Shown here: positions 1 through 8,700 of the stretch, in pieces
Layout of the letters: the number at the start of each line of letters is the position of its first letter
Position numbering within the stretch: the stretch's first letter is position 1
IMG/VR virus record: IMGVR_UViG_3300008262_002626
Coordinates: 27,077-91,076 of that record
DNA length: 64,000 bases
From: a virus
Direction: 5' to 3' (one strand)
Position numbers and translations under genes: made by a program
The notes under the pieces: model-generated
The model's database searches: none
Told to the model about the DNA's origin: nothing
What the model saw: only the letters and a program-made list of their open reading frames with translations

Positions 1-14
1 TGTCTATTAGCATA

Positions 15-242
15 TTATACCTTTTGTAAATGTGTGCGTAGTTCTGTAAACCCGCCTATTAATTTATCATCTAAAAAAATCTGCGGTAAAGTTCTGGCTG
101 TTGGAACTGCTTCTAGTAATTGTTCCTTGGTCCAATCTTTATTGATATTTCTTTCCTCGTACTCAATGTTCTTTGATGCGAGCAAGTTTTTGGCTTGAAC
201 ACAAAAAGGACACTGATCCTTACTCCAAACTATTGCTTTCAT
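15..242 (-). CDS. grx: Glutaredoxin
   Basis: A 75-residue thiol-disulfide oxidoreductase that most likely re-reduces the phage ribonucleotide reductase. Visible features are the redox motif CPFC at residues 11-14, a cis-proline segment TLPQIF near residue 52, and a GGF glutathione-binding turn near residue 63. The length is normal for a small glutaredoxin. It lies 10 bp downstream of nrdB in the same direction, so it probably shares the nrd transcript, and NrdA here keeps a C-terminal CxxC tail that such a protein would reduce. Confidence 0.95.
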   Translation of the reverse strand: MKAIVWSKDQCPFCVQAKNLLASKNIEYEERNINKDWTKEQLLEAVPTARTLPQIFLDDKLIGGFTELRTHLQKV

Positions 243-251
243 AATTCCTCT

Positions 252-1352
252 TTAAATTGCTGGTAATTTATCGTAATCAATTACGTCACTCATAACACCA
301 ATGACATAATTCGTTGATTCGTTTTCTTGTAGTGCAGTTTGTTTTTTGCTAGTATCGCTATGTTTATTGAACCACGGAATCGGTGTTGTCTTTGATGCAG
401 AATTCCAGTACTTGATTCCAATGTCTTTAAGAGCACCAACTGCTGTGTAGTCAACAAAATCTTTTAGAATATTTGCGTTAAGACCGATAACAGGTCCTTT
501 CATAAACAAATAGTCTGCCCATGCTTTTTCTTCTGCAATGACATCCTTATATATCTGTAAGACTTCTTCTTGACATTCCTGTGCGGCCCTAGCAAAACGT
601 GGATCTTCTTTAACTACTTGATTAATTAACCAAGCTGTCCAACCTTTGTGTAGTAGTTCGTCTTGTAGAATTAGGCTGATGATGTTGCCATTACCAATAA
701 AGATCTTGTTCTCAACCATTGCTAGACTTGTAGCAAATGACACCATAAAGCGGAATGCTTCTAAGGCATAACTCGCATGTAAAGCGAGGTAAATGGCCTT
801 GATATGAATCTCTTCAGGTACCACTTCGCCAAGCTCTTTCCTGCTGTTGATGATATGCAGGTCATCATAATAACGTCCAACACTTGATGCCATATCGACA
901 ATTTCTTTAGTGTCATGGATTGTATTGAATATGTCTTTTGGTACATTGTAAATATTCCGAATAATATGACTGTAACTACGGCTATGAATGTTAGTTTCAA
1001 AGAATGTCCAGTTGTAGACCAATGCTTCTAGTTCTGGAAGACTTACGACCGGAGTAAAGATTTGACTTGGGCCGCGACCTTGCAGACTGTCAAGAGCAGT
1101 TTGCCTAAGCAGGTTGCTAGTGAAGATATGTTTAACTGCATCTGATGCATCCTTAAAATCTTGTGCATCTTTGGTTAGACTAATCTCTTCTGGAACCCAA
1201 AAGAAACCCCTAGCTGTCTTTTCAAAGTCTGCAATCTTGTTATACTTTACTTCTTCAAATCGTTGAATGGTAACTGGGCCCGCTGGATCCAAAAACATTT
1301 TACGACTCAAGTAGTCAGTTTTTGTCTGTAAGTTATATTGTTGTTTGCTCAT
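252..1352 (-). CDS. nrdB: Ribonucleotide reductase class Ia, beta subunit
   Basis: The 366-residue radical-generating subunit that works with NrdA to make dNTPs. It shows the ferritin-like di-iron/tyrosyl-radical segment HSRSYSHI near residue 120 and a second ligand motif QDELLH near residue 230. I start it at MSKQQYN because that ATG overlaps the stop of the upstream aldolase gene (TAATG), which suggests translational coupling. The open frame continues 24 codons further upstream, but that part lies inside the aldolase gene. One oddity is that the glutamate-histidine spacing reads ETNIH, one residue longer than the ETIH I remember from E. coli. Confidence 0.95.
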   Translation of the reverse strand: MSKQQYNLQTKTDYLSRKMFLDPAGPVTIQRFEEVKYNKIADFEKTARGFFWVPEEISLTKDAQDFKDASDAVKHIFTSNLLRQTALDSLQGRGPSQIFTPVVSLPELEALVYNWTFFETNIHSRSYSHIIRNIYNVPKDIFNTIHDTKEIVDMASSVGRYYDDLHIINSRKELGEVVPEEIHIKAIYLALHASYALEAFRFMVSFATSLAMVENKIFIGNGNIISLILQDELLHKGWTAWLINQVVKEDPRFARAAQECQEEVLQIYKDVIAEEKAWADYLFMKGPVIGLNANILKDFVDYTAVGALKDIGIKYWNSASKTTPIPWFNKHSDTSKKQTALQENESTNYVIGVMSDVIDYDKLPAI

Positions 1353-2008
1353 TAGTAATTTCCTGATGCAAGAACAATCTTGCAAATATGTTCTAATCGT
1401 TCTATATGTTCGTAGGCACGCCAAGGACTAGTATCGATAGCAACTACACCATGTCCTTTGATGCCTACTATATCAAATTTAATATTGCCATCACGATCTA
1501 ATTGTAACTTCTCGTGACATTGATTTCCTAGTTCTTCGGAAATTGGGGGTACGTCACCTACATTCGGAGCAACTTTAGTGTACCGACTAAGCTCTGGAAA
1601 ATATTGGCAGAGAGTATTCAATTCGATTCCGGCATGCATAGCCGCAACAGTATAAGTTGGATGCACATGAATCACTACCCGAACGTCGTCCTTGTGTTGT
1701 CCCATTTCTTTTTGTAATCCAAAATGTAATGGGATCTCTCCAGATGGTCTTAGTTTGGCGCTGATATCAGTATATTGTATATCTTCCCAACTGTAGTTAA
1801 ATGCGGCACTACCTACACCACTATTAATAGTTCTCCAAATTTTAATTTTCTTGAACTGATCAGGTTGTAGTGTTTGCTTACGGACACCGCTAGGTGTAAT
1901 ATAAAAGTGATCACGGTCGTGGTGACGAATACTTACATTACCATCACGACTGGTAATCCAATTACGTTGATAAGCATCTTTAAGAACTTCACAAATAGTT
2001 TCTAACAT
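1352..2008 (-). CDS. Class II aldolase/adducin-family protein
   Basis: A 218-residue protein of the fuculose-phosphate aldolase / ribulose-5-phosphate 4-epimerase / MtnB superfamily. It shows the phosphate-binding segments SRDGNVSIR and TPSGV, a catalytic glutamate in PSGEIPLH, the HVH zinc pair in VIHVHPTYTVA and a third histidine in GIKGHGVVA, so it looks catalytically complete. It sits between nrdA and nrdB with one-base overlaps on both sides and so is co-translated with ribonucleotide reductase. The substrate cannot be told from the sequence. Sugar-phosphate or methylthioribulose-phosphate chemistry feeding nucleotide or S-adenosylmethionine metabolism is possible. Confidence 0.88.
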   Translation of the reverse strand: MLETICEVLKDAYQRNWITSRDGNVSIRHHDRDHFYITPSGVRKQTLQPDQFKKIKIWRTINSGVGSAAFNYSWEDIQYTDISAKLRPSGEIPLHFGLQKEMGQHKDDVRVVIHVHPTYTVAAMHAGIELNTLCQYFPELSRYTKVAPNVGDVPPISEELGNQCHEKLQLDRDGNIKFDIVGIKGHGVVAIDTSPWRAYEHIERLEHICKIVLASGNY

Positions 2009-4356
2009 TATAACTTACACGCCTCACAATCTTCTTCTACCATCTCGACATCGACACTATGCCCATTCATTCCAGCTGTGTGGTATCCGTTAACTTCCGA
2101 TGCTACTTCGATTGCTTTACTGCCTGCTTTATTAATTAGGCTGTAGTAGAAAGTCTTAATACCCCATAGCTGTGCTTGCATTAAGTTCTTAGCAATCAGT
2201 GTAGTTGGTACTTTGCGCTCTGGGAAGTGTGCAGGATTATAGAATGTGTTTGTTGAGATACTTTGATCAACATAGACTTGGAGAACAGCCGCTGTTTTTA
2301 AATATCCTACACAGTCAGTTTGATCCCACATCAATTGATACTTGTTCTTTAGTTTATGATAATCCGGAACAACTTGTGTGAATGATCCTGCCTTAGACTC
2401 TTTAGTACTAATAAGGCTCATCGGCATTTCTATTCCATTTGTACTATTAATAACAACACTACTAGACTCAACTGGAGCAATAGCCATAAGTGTAGCATTT
2501 CGTACGCCATGTTCCTTCATCTCCTTACGTAGTGGTTCCCAGTCAAGCTCTGGTTTAAAGTTTGCTAGTTCGTTTACACCCTTAGCACGGATTTCCCATG
2601 GAAATATACCTTGACCATAGCGTGTCTTATCACTGTCTAAACATTTTCCACGTTCTTTAGCTAGTTCAACCGTTGCTTCTGTTAGATAATAGGCTTGATG
2701 CTCCATCCAGCTCTTAACTTCTGCTAGTGCATCTTTCTCACCATACTTATGACCTCGCTTGGCATGCCAGTAGGCTAGATTAGTTACGCCAATACCCAGT
2801 GGTTGAATTTCGTCGTTACTTAATTTAGATTGGATGCTAAGAAAGTCTTGGTAATCCAATATATTGCAAAGACTACGCTGAAGTATCCTGCAAGCACGAC
2901 GCATATCTTCGGGATTACGGAACGCTCCCCAGTTGATGCTGCCAAGAGTACATAAAGCGATGCGGCCGGAAGGGTCATCGAGGCGCTTAAAACTACGAGT
3001 AGGTAAAAGTATTTCACAGCATAAGTTTGACTGATAGATAGTGTGGTACTCAGGATCAAATGGCCCTTGGTTCATGACATTATCAATGAACACCAGGTAG
3101 ATGCGACCTGTATCAGTCCTCTCCTTTAAAATACCACCTTTAAATACATCTTCGGCATTCATCGACTTCTTACGAAGGCCGGCCTGCTTCTCATATTTGA
3201 CATACAATTTTTCGAATAATTCGGTGTCTCTGTAAAAGGCTTCGTACAAGTCAGGCACTTCATTAGGATCAAAAAACGTAATGTTTTCTTTATTTTTGAA
3301 ACGGCGCCAAAAGAATGCTGATAGCACCACTCCGTAGTCCATGTGACGCACACGAGTTTCTTCAGTTCCTTGATTGTTCTTAAGGACAATGAGGTCGTCA
3401 AACTGATGATGCCAAATAGGATAAAAGACTGTAGCACTAGCGTTACGTATTCCACCTTGACTGCAACTCCTTAAATCTCCAAACCATTTCTTTAGAAATG
3501 GGATCATACCAGTATGCATGATCTCACCACCTCTGATGGGGCTACCTAGTGGACGTAGACGCCCAATCTCCAAACCAATGCCAGCACGTTTGCTGGCATA
3601 CTTGGCCATCATCTCACCAGAAGCAAATATGCTATCCAGATCGTCGTCACTGCGGATAAGAACACAACTAGAAAACTGTTTAGTAGGAGTCCCGAGGCCA
3701 GCCAACACAGGTGTAGCAAGAGTAAACAGACCATCTGAAGCACAGTTGTAGTACTCTTTGATGTAACGCATACGGGCCGCATTAGGTTCCTCTTTATGGA
3801 ATACAGTCGCGGCCGCAACCATATAACGAACCTGTGGTGTTTCATAAATTTCCTTTGTCGCACGATTGCGTACCAAATATTTTTCAATCAACTGCTCAAT
3901 AGCGGCGTACGAGTATGTTTCGTCTTTTTCGTGATCGATAAACTCGTCCATCTTATTCCAATCATCTTCTGAATACCAGTTTAGCAACTCCGGAGTATAT
4001 AGACCAATGTCTACATTTCGTTTGACAATTTCGTATAGACGAGGAACTTGATAGTCTCCGTACACATCCTTTCGCAACATACTAAGACGTTGTTTGCCTG
4101 CTACATATTGATAATTGGTGTGCCCTACATCTGGATTATGTTCTACATCAATAAGATCAACGATTGCTCTAAGAGTTATTTCGTCGATTTCTCTAGTAGT
4201 AATTCCATCATAGAAATGTGGTTGACTCTTAATTTCTATCATTGATTGGCTAACGTCGGCAATACCACTGCATACTTTCGCTACCTGAGCTTGCCATTTT
4301 TCTACTGCTAGTGGTTCACGCTTTCCGGATCTTTTAATTACTGTAATGTTATTCAT
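2008..4356 (-). CDS. nrdA: Ribonucleotide reductase class Ia, alpha subunit
   Basis: The 782-residue catalytic subunit that reduces ribonucleoside diphosphates. It has an N-terminal ATP-cone-like region (residues 1-100), the active-site cysteine segment FSSCVLI, the NLCCEI radical-site segment and the partner cysteine in ALCTLGSINWG. It ends in CEACKL, a CxxC tail expected to exchange with glutaredoxin. It is first in a minus-strand operon with aldolase, nrdB and glutaredoxin. The length is close to the bacterial and T4 proteins (about 750-760), so it appears intact. Confidence 0.97.
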   Translation of the reverse strand: MNNITVIKRSGKREPLAVEKWQAQVAKVCSGIADVSQSMIEIKSQPHFYDGITTREIDEITLRAIVDLIDVEHNPDVGHTNYQYVAGKQRLSMLRKDVYGDYQVPRLYEIVKRNVDIGLYTPELLNWYSEDDWNKMDEFIDHEKDETYSYAAIEQLIEKYLVRNRATKEIYETPQVRYMVAAATVFHKEEPNAARMRYIKEYYNCASDGLFTLATPVLAGLGTPTKQFSSCVLIRSDDDLDSIFASGEMMAKYASKRAGIGLEIGRLRPLGSPIRGGEIMHTGMIPFLKKWFGDLRSCSQGGIRNASATVFYPIWHHQFDDLIVLKNNQGTEETRVRHMDYGVVLSAFFWRRFKNKENITFFDPNEVPDLYEAFYRDTELFEKLYVKYEKQAGLRKKSMNAEDVFKGGILKERTDTGRIYLVFIDNVMNQGPFDPEYHTIYQSNLCCEILLPTRSFKRLDDPSGRIALCTLGSINWGAFRNPEDMRRACRILQRSLCNILDYQDFLSIQSKLSNDEIQPLGIGVTNLAYWHAKRGHKYGEKDALAEVKSWMEHQAYYLTEATVELAKERGKCLDSDKTRYGQGIFPWEIRAKGVNELANFKPELDWEPLRKEMKEHGVRNATLMAIAPVESSSVVINSTNGIEMPMSLISTKESKAGSFTQVVPDYHKLKNKYQLMWDQTDCVGYLKTAAVLQVYVDQSISTNTFYNPAHFPERKVPTTLIAKNLMQAQLWGIKTFYYSLINKAGSKAIEVASEVNGYHTAGMNGHSVDVEMVEEDCEACKL

Positions 4357-4603
4357 GTCTTTTACGCTCTTTGTGTATGGTTCTATATTGTTGTTTATTA
4401 TGATTAGGAAGTATTTAGTGGCTCATACCGAACCAAAGAAATATCGTGGTTCTCAATGGTTTAAGCCTTGATTTTGCTTGATTTTGGAAAAAAAATTTTT
4501 CAACACGAACCTTATCAAAGATATAAAGTAAATTATATGCGTATTTTTTGATAAGGTCAAGAAAGATTGATTAGGATGGAAAATAATATTCCATCCAAAC
4601 CAA
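4357..4603. other. Intergenic region upstream of nrdA
   Basis: About 250 bases, AT-rich. It contains the hairpin at 4574-4596 and a longer-range inverted repeat, CCTTATCA...TGATAAGG (about 4510-4556, loop about 31 bases). It probably holds the promoter of the nrd operon, but I could not pick a convincing -35/-10 pair. Confidence 0.5.
4574..4596 (-). terminator. Hairpin, probable terminator of the tail-fibre gene
   Basis: Perfect 8-bp inverted repeat GGATGGAA/TTCCATCC with a 7-base loop, lying 8 bases past the stop codon of the tail-fibre gene and before nrdA. The following T-tract is weak, so termination is likely but may be partial. Confidence 0.55.
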
Positions 4604-6793
4604 TTACATGATTGCAGTATATGAATATGTAAATGTGCCACTAGCCAAATCATTTACGACACGTAGGGCAACTGCTCGAGGAGTGTCTGTACCACCAAAC
4701 ACTGATCCATTTTCATTTAATAGAACTGCTGAGAATTCTAAGTCTAACGATGATTCTTCAGATACTCCGGTGATAACGTAATCGTCGGAAAGCTGGAGTT
4801 TGTTTTGACCGGTGGAATCACTTGCATCAACATCAACTAGTAATGATATTTTTCCTTTTCTAGTAAAAGTATTACTGTCTGCTTTGAAAACATAATCAAT
4901 AACATAACTTATTGATCCACTAGCTGTCCCATTAGCACCTGTTGAGATTGGTAATACAGTAACCAATGATGGACTTGAAATCGGTCCAAGGTTTACTTGC
5001 CTTGTTGCATATGATGTATAGGTAACATTTCCTGCAACTTCTGGAATATATGGTATCAACGACAGGTCTCCAACTAGTGTTGGATGGGTGCTTGAATTAA
5101 ATGTTCCAGTCATATTTCCTGTAGAAACAGTTAATGATCTTTGTGGGCCGCCTAAAGTGTTGCTAATCGAAAACGTATTATCATCAACAATATTTTGAAC
5201 ATAATATGTTGTTCCAGAAGTAACACCACCTAAGTTGCTGTTAAATGTAATAGGTGTTCCTACTACTAATACATCCGTTGACTGGCTCGATTCAATAGTA
5301 AATGCTGTTGATGATGAACTTACGATTGTTAATGTGTCTTGATCTGCAAAGGCTTCTGTAAAAGTTGTTTCGCCTACCGGTCTTATTTTCAAATTACTAA
5401 AATTGTTAAATTCAGTTAGATATCTTGTTACAAGAGTTATTGTTGAATCTGAAGTATAATCTTGTTTCAACGTTCCTCTAACTAGTGTTGTATTCTGCTC
5501 AATAGTATCTCCGCGACTAGCAGTTATAGGAGCACTCAATGTTAAGTCAACTGTAAATGACAGCACTGACAGTGATTCTTCTCTATCGGATTGATTATTA
5601 CTACTTACATTACCTATTGAGCCGAACCACATCTGAGGATACTCTGGAAAGAAAACGCCGGCGCCGTCGTTACCAACATTAACTAATTTAGAATCTTCTA
5701 CAGTATTTCCTTTGCCTCTACCGATGTAAACAGCATGTCTCATTATATCTTCAAACTTACAAGAGCTAATCTGTGTTTCTCTAGGACCATATTGTTGTCC
5801 AACTGTAGTACCGTCAGCAGTTTCGCCTAGAACGAATCCCTGGCGGCAATCTCTTACTACGCATTCAGTAAATTGATTATTTAAAATATCTTGATTAGCA
5901 TATACAGCAAAGCTAAATCCGAATATATTAATTCTATTAAACACGTTGTCCTGGCAGGTAACAATGCTAGATACAGCATTCATAACTATACCTTTACTGT
6001 CAGGATCATATATACCTTGCCAGCTACCTTCTATTACTAGATCTTCGAACACACTGTCTTTAACTGCATCTAGTTGTAGTACAGTTTGATCATTGTCATT
6101 ACTCTTAAGAGTCATACCTTTGATTATAATGTGTCTTGGCTGTGTATTTGCTGTTGTACTACCTAATGCACTTGGATTGTCAATAACCGAACTATCATTA
6201 ATAAATTGAATTACAGGACCATTGCCTGTATGAGAAATAATAGTGCTGTTTGGGCCTGCGCCAATTAAACTGGCATAACTTGGAATATATAGTGTTCTTG
6301 TAGTTTTGTAAATGCCCGGAGGTAATTCTAAAATCACACGAGCTTTAGCACCATCAGCGTCTTCAACTGATGCTTTTGTTGTTGGGTTGAGAAATAATTG
6401 ATCTATGGCACGTTGTAATGCATCAGTGTCATCTGTTGTGCTGTTGGCTTCTGTTCCGAAGTCAGCTGTAGTAACTCTCTCATCTAACCGATCTTGTAGA
6501 TCTCTTGATACAGGGTCGTTTGTTGATGGACCTGTTTGTATGGCAGGATCATTAACTTTATAAATGTAACTTAATAAATTTAGTAGGTTACCCTGAGCAG
6601 TTAGGTCACGCTCAGTTAGAATCTTTGTATTACCTACAGCAGGTGCACCTTCAGAAACAGACCCGTTACCAATATAAAGCTCTTGGGTATCTAGAGACCA
6701 CGCTAGTTCGCCCGAAGCTAACTGCGGAAGTCCTGTTCCTGATAGTGATTTTCCTCTGCGTATTTGAATACGGCTGATTTGCACAACTGCCAT
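4604..6793 (-). CDS. Tail fibre / beta-helix structural protein
   Basis: A 729-residue virion protein. Residues 1-60 carry the short repeat-like N-terminal module common on phage fibres (IRRGKSLSGTGLPQL, then DTQELYIGNG). Residues about 100-390 look like a pectate-lyase-type right-handed beta-helix, introduced by the AD(F/Y)G-like segment TTADFGTEANSTTDDT and a PPGIYKTTRTLYIPS segment. The C-terminal half is Ser/Thr/Gly-rich beta sequence, likely stacked distal domains. A late promoter element lies about 20 bases upstream. Such proteins usually contact or degrade host surface glycans. Which glycan cannot be said. Confidence 0.85.
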   Translation of the reverse strand: MAVVQISRIQIRRGKSLSGTGLPQLASGELAWSLDTQELYIGNGSVSEGAPAVGNTKILTERDLTAQGNLLNLLSYIYKVNDPAIQTGPSTNDPVSRDLQDRLDERVTTADFGTEANSTTDDTDALQRAIDQLFLNPTTKASVEDADGAKARVILELPPGIYKTTRTLYIPSYASLIGAGPNSTIISHTGNGPVIQFINDSSVIDNPSALGSTTANTQPRHIIIKGMTLKSNDNDQTVLQLDAVKDSVFEDLVIEGSWQGIYDPDSKGIVMNAVSSIVTCQDNVFNRINIFGFSFAVYANQDILNNQFTECVVRDCRQGFVLGETADGTTVGQQYGPRETQISSCKFEDIMRHAVYIGRGKGNTVEDSKLVNVGNDGAGVFFPEYPQMWFGSIGNVSSNNQSDREESLSVLSFTVDLTLSAPITASRGDTIEQNTTLVRGTLKQDYTSDSTITLVTRYLTEFNNFSNLKIRPVGETTFTEAFADQDTLTIVSSSSTAFTIESSQSTDVLVVGTPITFNSNLGGVTSGTTYYVQNIVDDNTFSISNTLGGPQRSLTVSTGNMTGTFNSSTHPTLVGDLSLIPYIPEVAGNVTYTSYATRQVNLGPISSPSLVTVLPISTGANGTASGSISYVIDYVFKADSNTFTRKGKISLLVDVDASDSTGQNKLQLSDDYVITGVSEESSLDLEFSAVLLNENGSVFGGTDTPRAVALRVVNDLASGTFTYSYTAIM

Positions 6794-6814
6794 AATAATA
6801 TCCTCTATATAGGA

Positions 6815-6822
6815 TATTTATC
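6815..6822 (-). promoter_or_regulatory. T4-type late promoter
   Basis: GATAAATA on the minus strand, 22 bases upstream of the tail-fibre ATG, matching the T4 late consensus TATAAATA in 7 of 8 positions. Confidence 0.7.
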
Positions 6823-7540
6823 AGTTGTTGCGGTAGTATTCCTCTACTCTGTCCCACCAGCGTTTTTCCCAGTAGTCAAAGTCTTTTGATTCAAGTATAA
6901 ACTCTTGATATTTGGGTTCTTCCACCATAATTAACTGCTCGTTTAATTTAGGGCTAACACACATTAAGACAACACCTTTGCGTATGTTTGTACCATGTAC
7001 TTCATTGTGTGCTAGGGCATAGGCAGTTAATTGTAGATAATAATCCTCAATCCACTCTTGTTTTTTAGGTTTATTAGTTTGTTTGTAGTCTAGGATACTT
7101 TCTTCGTTTAGGTGTAAACCGCATCCATCAGTCGTTCCTGCATACAGCCCCGGAAAATACAAAGGAACTTCTACACCCCATACTTCGTTAACATTTTTAA
7201 GGCCTTCACTAATAATGTGCTGTGCCATTTTATGACTTTGTTTACTGTAAGGATTAGTCCCTGGATCGTTTAAGTTTCCTGTAGTAATATAATCTTCTAG
7301 AAACTTGTGCATCCTAGTTCCCCTGCCGGCAGCTTCTGTAACGATAGCCTGTGCCTTTTCTTCACCTACTCGTTTCTTCCAGGCCTGAAGAGCCTGTACT
7401 TTTTCAATAGGTTTTGTTTTATCTAGGATTGTTGTAACTGACGGAACTTTGCTTCCGTCTGGAGTAGCATAAAGTCTTCGACCTTCTACGCTTTCTCTGC
7501 TGATTGGTGTATAATTAAATTTTGAAGTTAAGAGAGTCAT
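6821..7540 (-). CDS. PD-(D/E)XK-family exonuclease
   Basis: A 239-residue nuclease of the RecB/Cas4-like PD-(D/E)XK fold. The catalytic aspartate lies in AGTTDGCG, followed by ILDYKQ (the (D/E)xK motif) and the helix QLTAYALAHN typical of this clade. The N-terminal PSVTTIL segment and the AAGRGTRMHKFLEDY helix also fit. It lacks the four cysteines of Cas4. Close relatives in T4-like marine phages are annotated as exonucleases and probably process host or concatemeric DNA. Confidence 0.85.
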   Translation of the reverse strand: MTLLTSKFNYTPISRESVEGRRLYATPDGSKVPSVTTILDKTKPIEKVQALQAWKKRVGEEKAQAIVTEAAGRGTRMHKFLEDYITTGNLNDPGTNPYSKQSHKMAQHIISEGLKNVNEVWGVEVPLYFPGLYAGTTDGCGLHLNEESILDYKQTNKPKKQEWIEDYYLQLTAYALAHNEVHGTNIRKGVVLMCVSPKLNEQLIMVEEPKYQEFILESKDFDYWEKRWWDRVEEYYRNN

Positions 7541-7579
7541 GGTGCAAGTATATAGTCACTTGCACCATTTGTCAATATA

Positions 7580-7804
7580 TTATTTGCCTAGTTTAGTGGC
7601 ACGTTTAGCCATTTTCTCAACTTCACTTTGGCCGGAATCTGTTCCTACTTCTGGTTCTTCTTCTGCCGTCTTTAGTGTAAGTCCTGTGCCGTCAAACTTA
7701 TCTACCATTTTATGTAAAACCTGTTGTTCAGGTGGTAGTTGATCTTCTTGATCCCACGCGGCCAACTTCAGCTGCCGGAGCGGCCATTGGCTCTTCTTCA
7801 GCAC
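7580..7804 (-). CDS. C-terminal portion of the 7728-8666 gene in the +1 frame, or a small overlapping gene
   Basis: A 74-codon frame overlapping the 3' end of the upstream gene by 77 bases. Beyond the overlap it encodes an acidic Gln/Glu-rich tail (DQEDQLPPEQQ ... KMAKRATKLGK). The composition matches the acidic Pro/Ala-rich C-terminus of the upstream product, so the two may be one protein joined by a +1 frameshift, natural or a sequence error. Taken alone its N-terminus, read in the other frame of the upstream gene, looks unnatural. Confidence 0.5.
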   Translation of the reverse strand: MLKKSQWPLRQLKLAAWDQEDQLPPEQQVLHKMVDKFDGTGLTLKTAEEEPEVGTDSGQSEVEKMAKRATKLGK

Positions 7805-8666
7805 CTAATTCTGGTGGTGCGCCTAAGTCTGCTGTCATTTCGTCGCCTGTTGGTGCGCCCATTGCCATAGGTGCCTCACCGCCTGATACGATAGATAATG
7901 CTGATGAAAGGCCTGTACGTGATGTTTCAAGTGCTGTATAAATTGCCTCAAGTGCTGGCTTGACTGATTCTTGCCAACGTTGTGCAACGTCGCTACCTTG
8001 TGTTTCTCTTATAGAGTCTACTAATTCTAAAAGCTGTTCTGCCTTCATGGCGGCCACGTCTTCTAGCCACCCTGTGATGCGGTCAACCATATCTTTGGTA
8101 GCCATAATGGTTTCAGCTTTATCTTCTTCGCCTTCCATTAGAACCCAGCCGGCAACGGATTCGTTTAGGTCGTAACGTAGTTGTAGTTCGGCCTTTAATT
8201 CTTCCTTGTCTGACTCGCCTAGTTCCATACGTGATAAAGCAGTATTGATCCAAGTTGTTGGAACTGACTCACTCATTGCACGTTTGCGAATAGTTGCGAA
8301 ATAAACATTTTCGCCTTTCTCTTTACCATATTGTTTTTTCATAGATGCCTTCATTCCTGAATCGTCTGTTTTAGCTTTGATATCTTTTTCTTTCTTTTTC
8401 TCAGCTGGAGTCATTTCTCTTTCTAGGATCTCTTGATTAATAACATCTAGCATTAGTCTTGTTTTTTGATATGTTGGACTTTCTAGCACAGAATCAAAGC
8501 TTTCTGAAAGCTCTAGTTGGCTTATTCGTGTGCGTAGCTTATTACGTGCATCTTCAAGTTGCACATCTGTAAACTGCTCAAAGTTTAGCTTGTAGCCAAA
8601 CTGTTTAGCTAGACTCTCGTTGAGCTGACTAGCTGTAGGTTGTTTTGAAAATTCTCTAATTTGCAT
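7728..8666 (-). CDS. Virion-associated conserved protein, acidic C-terminus
   Basis: A 312-residue protein, predicted helical for most of its length. It has a central KxYGxEKGxxVYFAT segment that I recognise from conserved phage structural-cluster proteins, and an Ala/Pro/Gly/Glu-rich C-terminus. The start MQIREF resembles the short N-terminal signature shared by several proteins of this cluster. A perfect late promoter lies 27 bases upstream. The reading frame ends shortly after entering the acidic tail while another frame continues with similar composition (see 7580-7804). Confidence 0.75.
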   Translation of the reverse strand: MQIREFSKQPTASQLNESLAKQFGYKLNFEQFTDVQLEDARNKLRTRISQLELSESFDSVLESPTYQKTRLMLDVINQEILEREMTPAEKKKEKDIKAKTDDSGMKASMKKQYGKEKGENVYFATIRKRAMSESVPTTWINTALSRMELGESDKEELKAELQLRYDLNESVAGWVLMEGEEDKAETIMATKDMVDRITGWLEDVAAMKAEQLLELVDSIRETQGSDVAQRWQESVKPALEAIYTALETSRTGLSSALSIVSGGEAPMAMGAPTGDEMTADLGAPPELGAEEEPMAAPAAEVGRVGSRRSTTT

Positions 8667-8692
8667 GATTCTGTCCTAGAATTCTTATTACG

Positions 8693-8700
8693 TATTTATA
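8693..8700 (-). promoter_or_regulatory. T4-type late promoter
   Basis: Perfect TATAAATA on the minus strand, 27 bases upstream of the gene starting at 8666. The best match to the T4 late consensus among the minus-strand sites in the window. Confidence 0.8.

Noticed and set aside
4453-4653. 66-codon minus-strand frame overlapping the tail-fibre stop and hairpin
   Set aside because: It lies mostly in the AT-rich intergenic region, shows unnatural Ile/Phe/His-rich composition, has no ribosome-binding site and spans the probable terminator.
7732-8175. Plus-strand frames opposite the acidic virion-cluster gene
   Set aside because: Antisense shadows of a biased (Ala/Glu/Pro-rich) coding sequence. 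The minus-strand frame has a late promoter and conserved segments.
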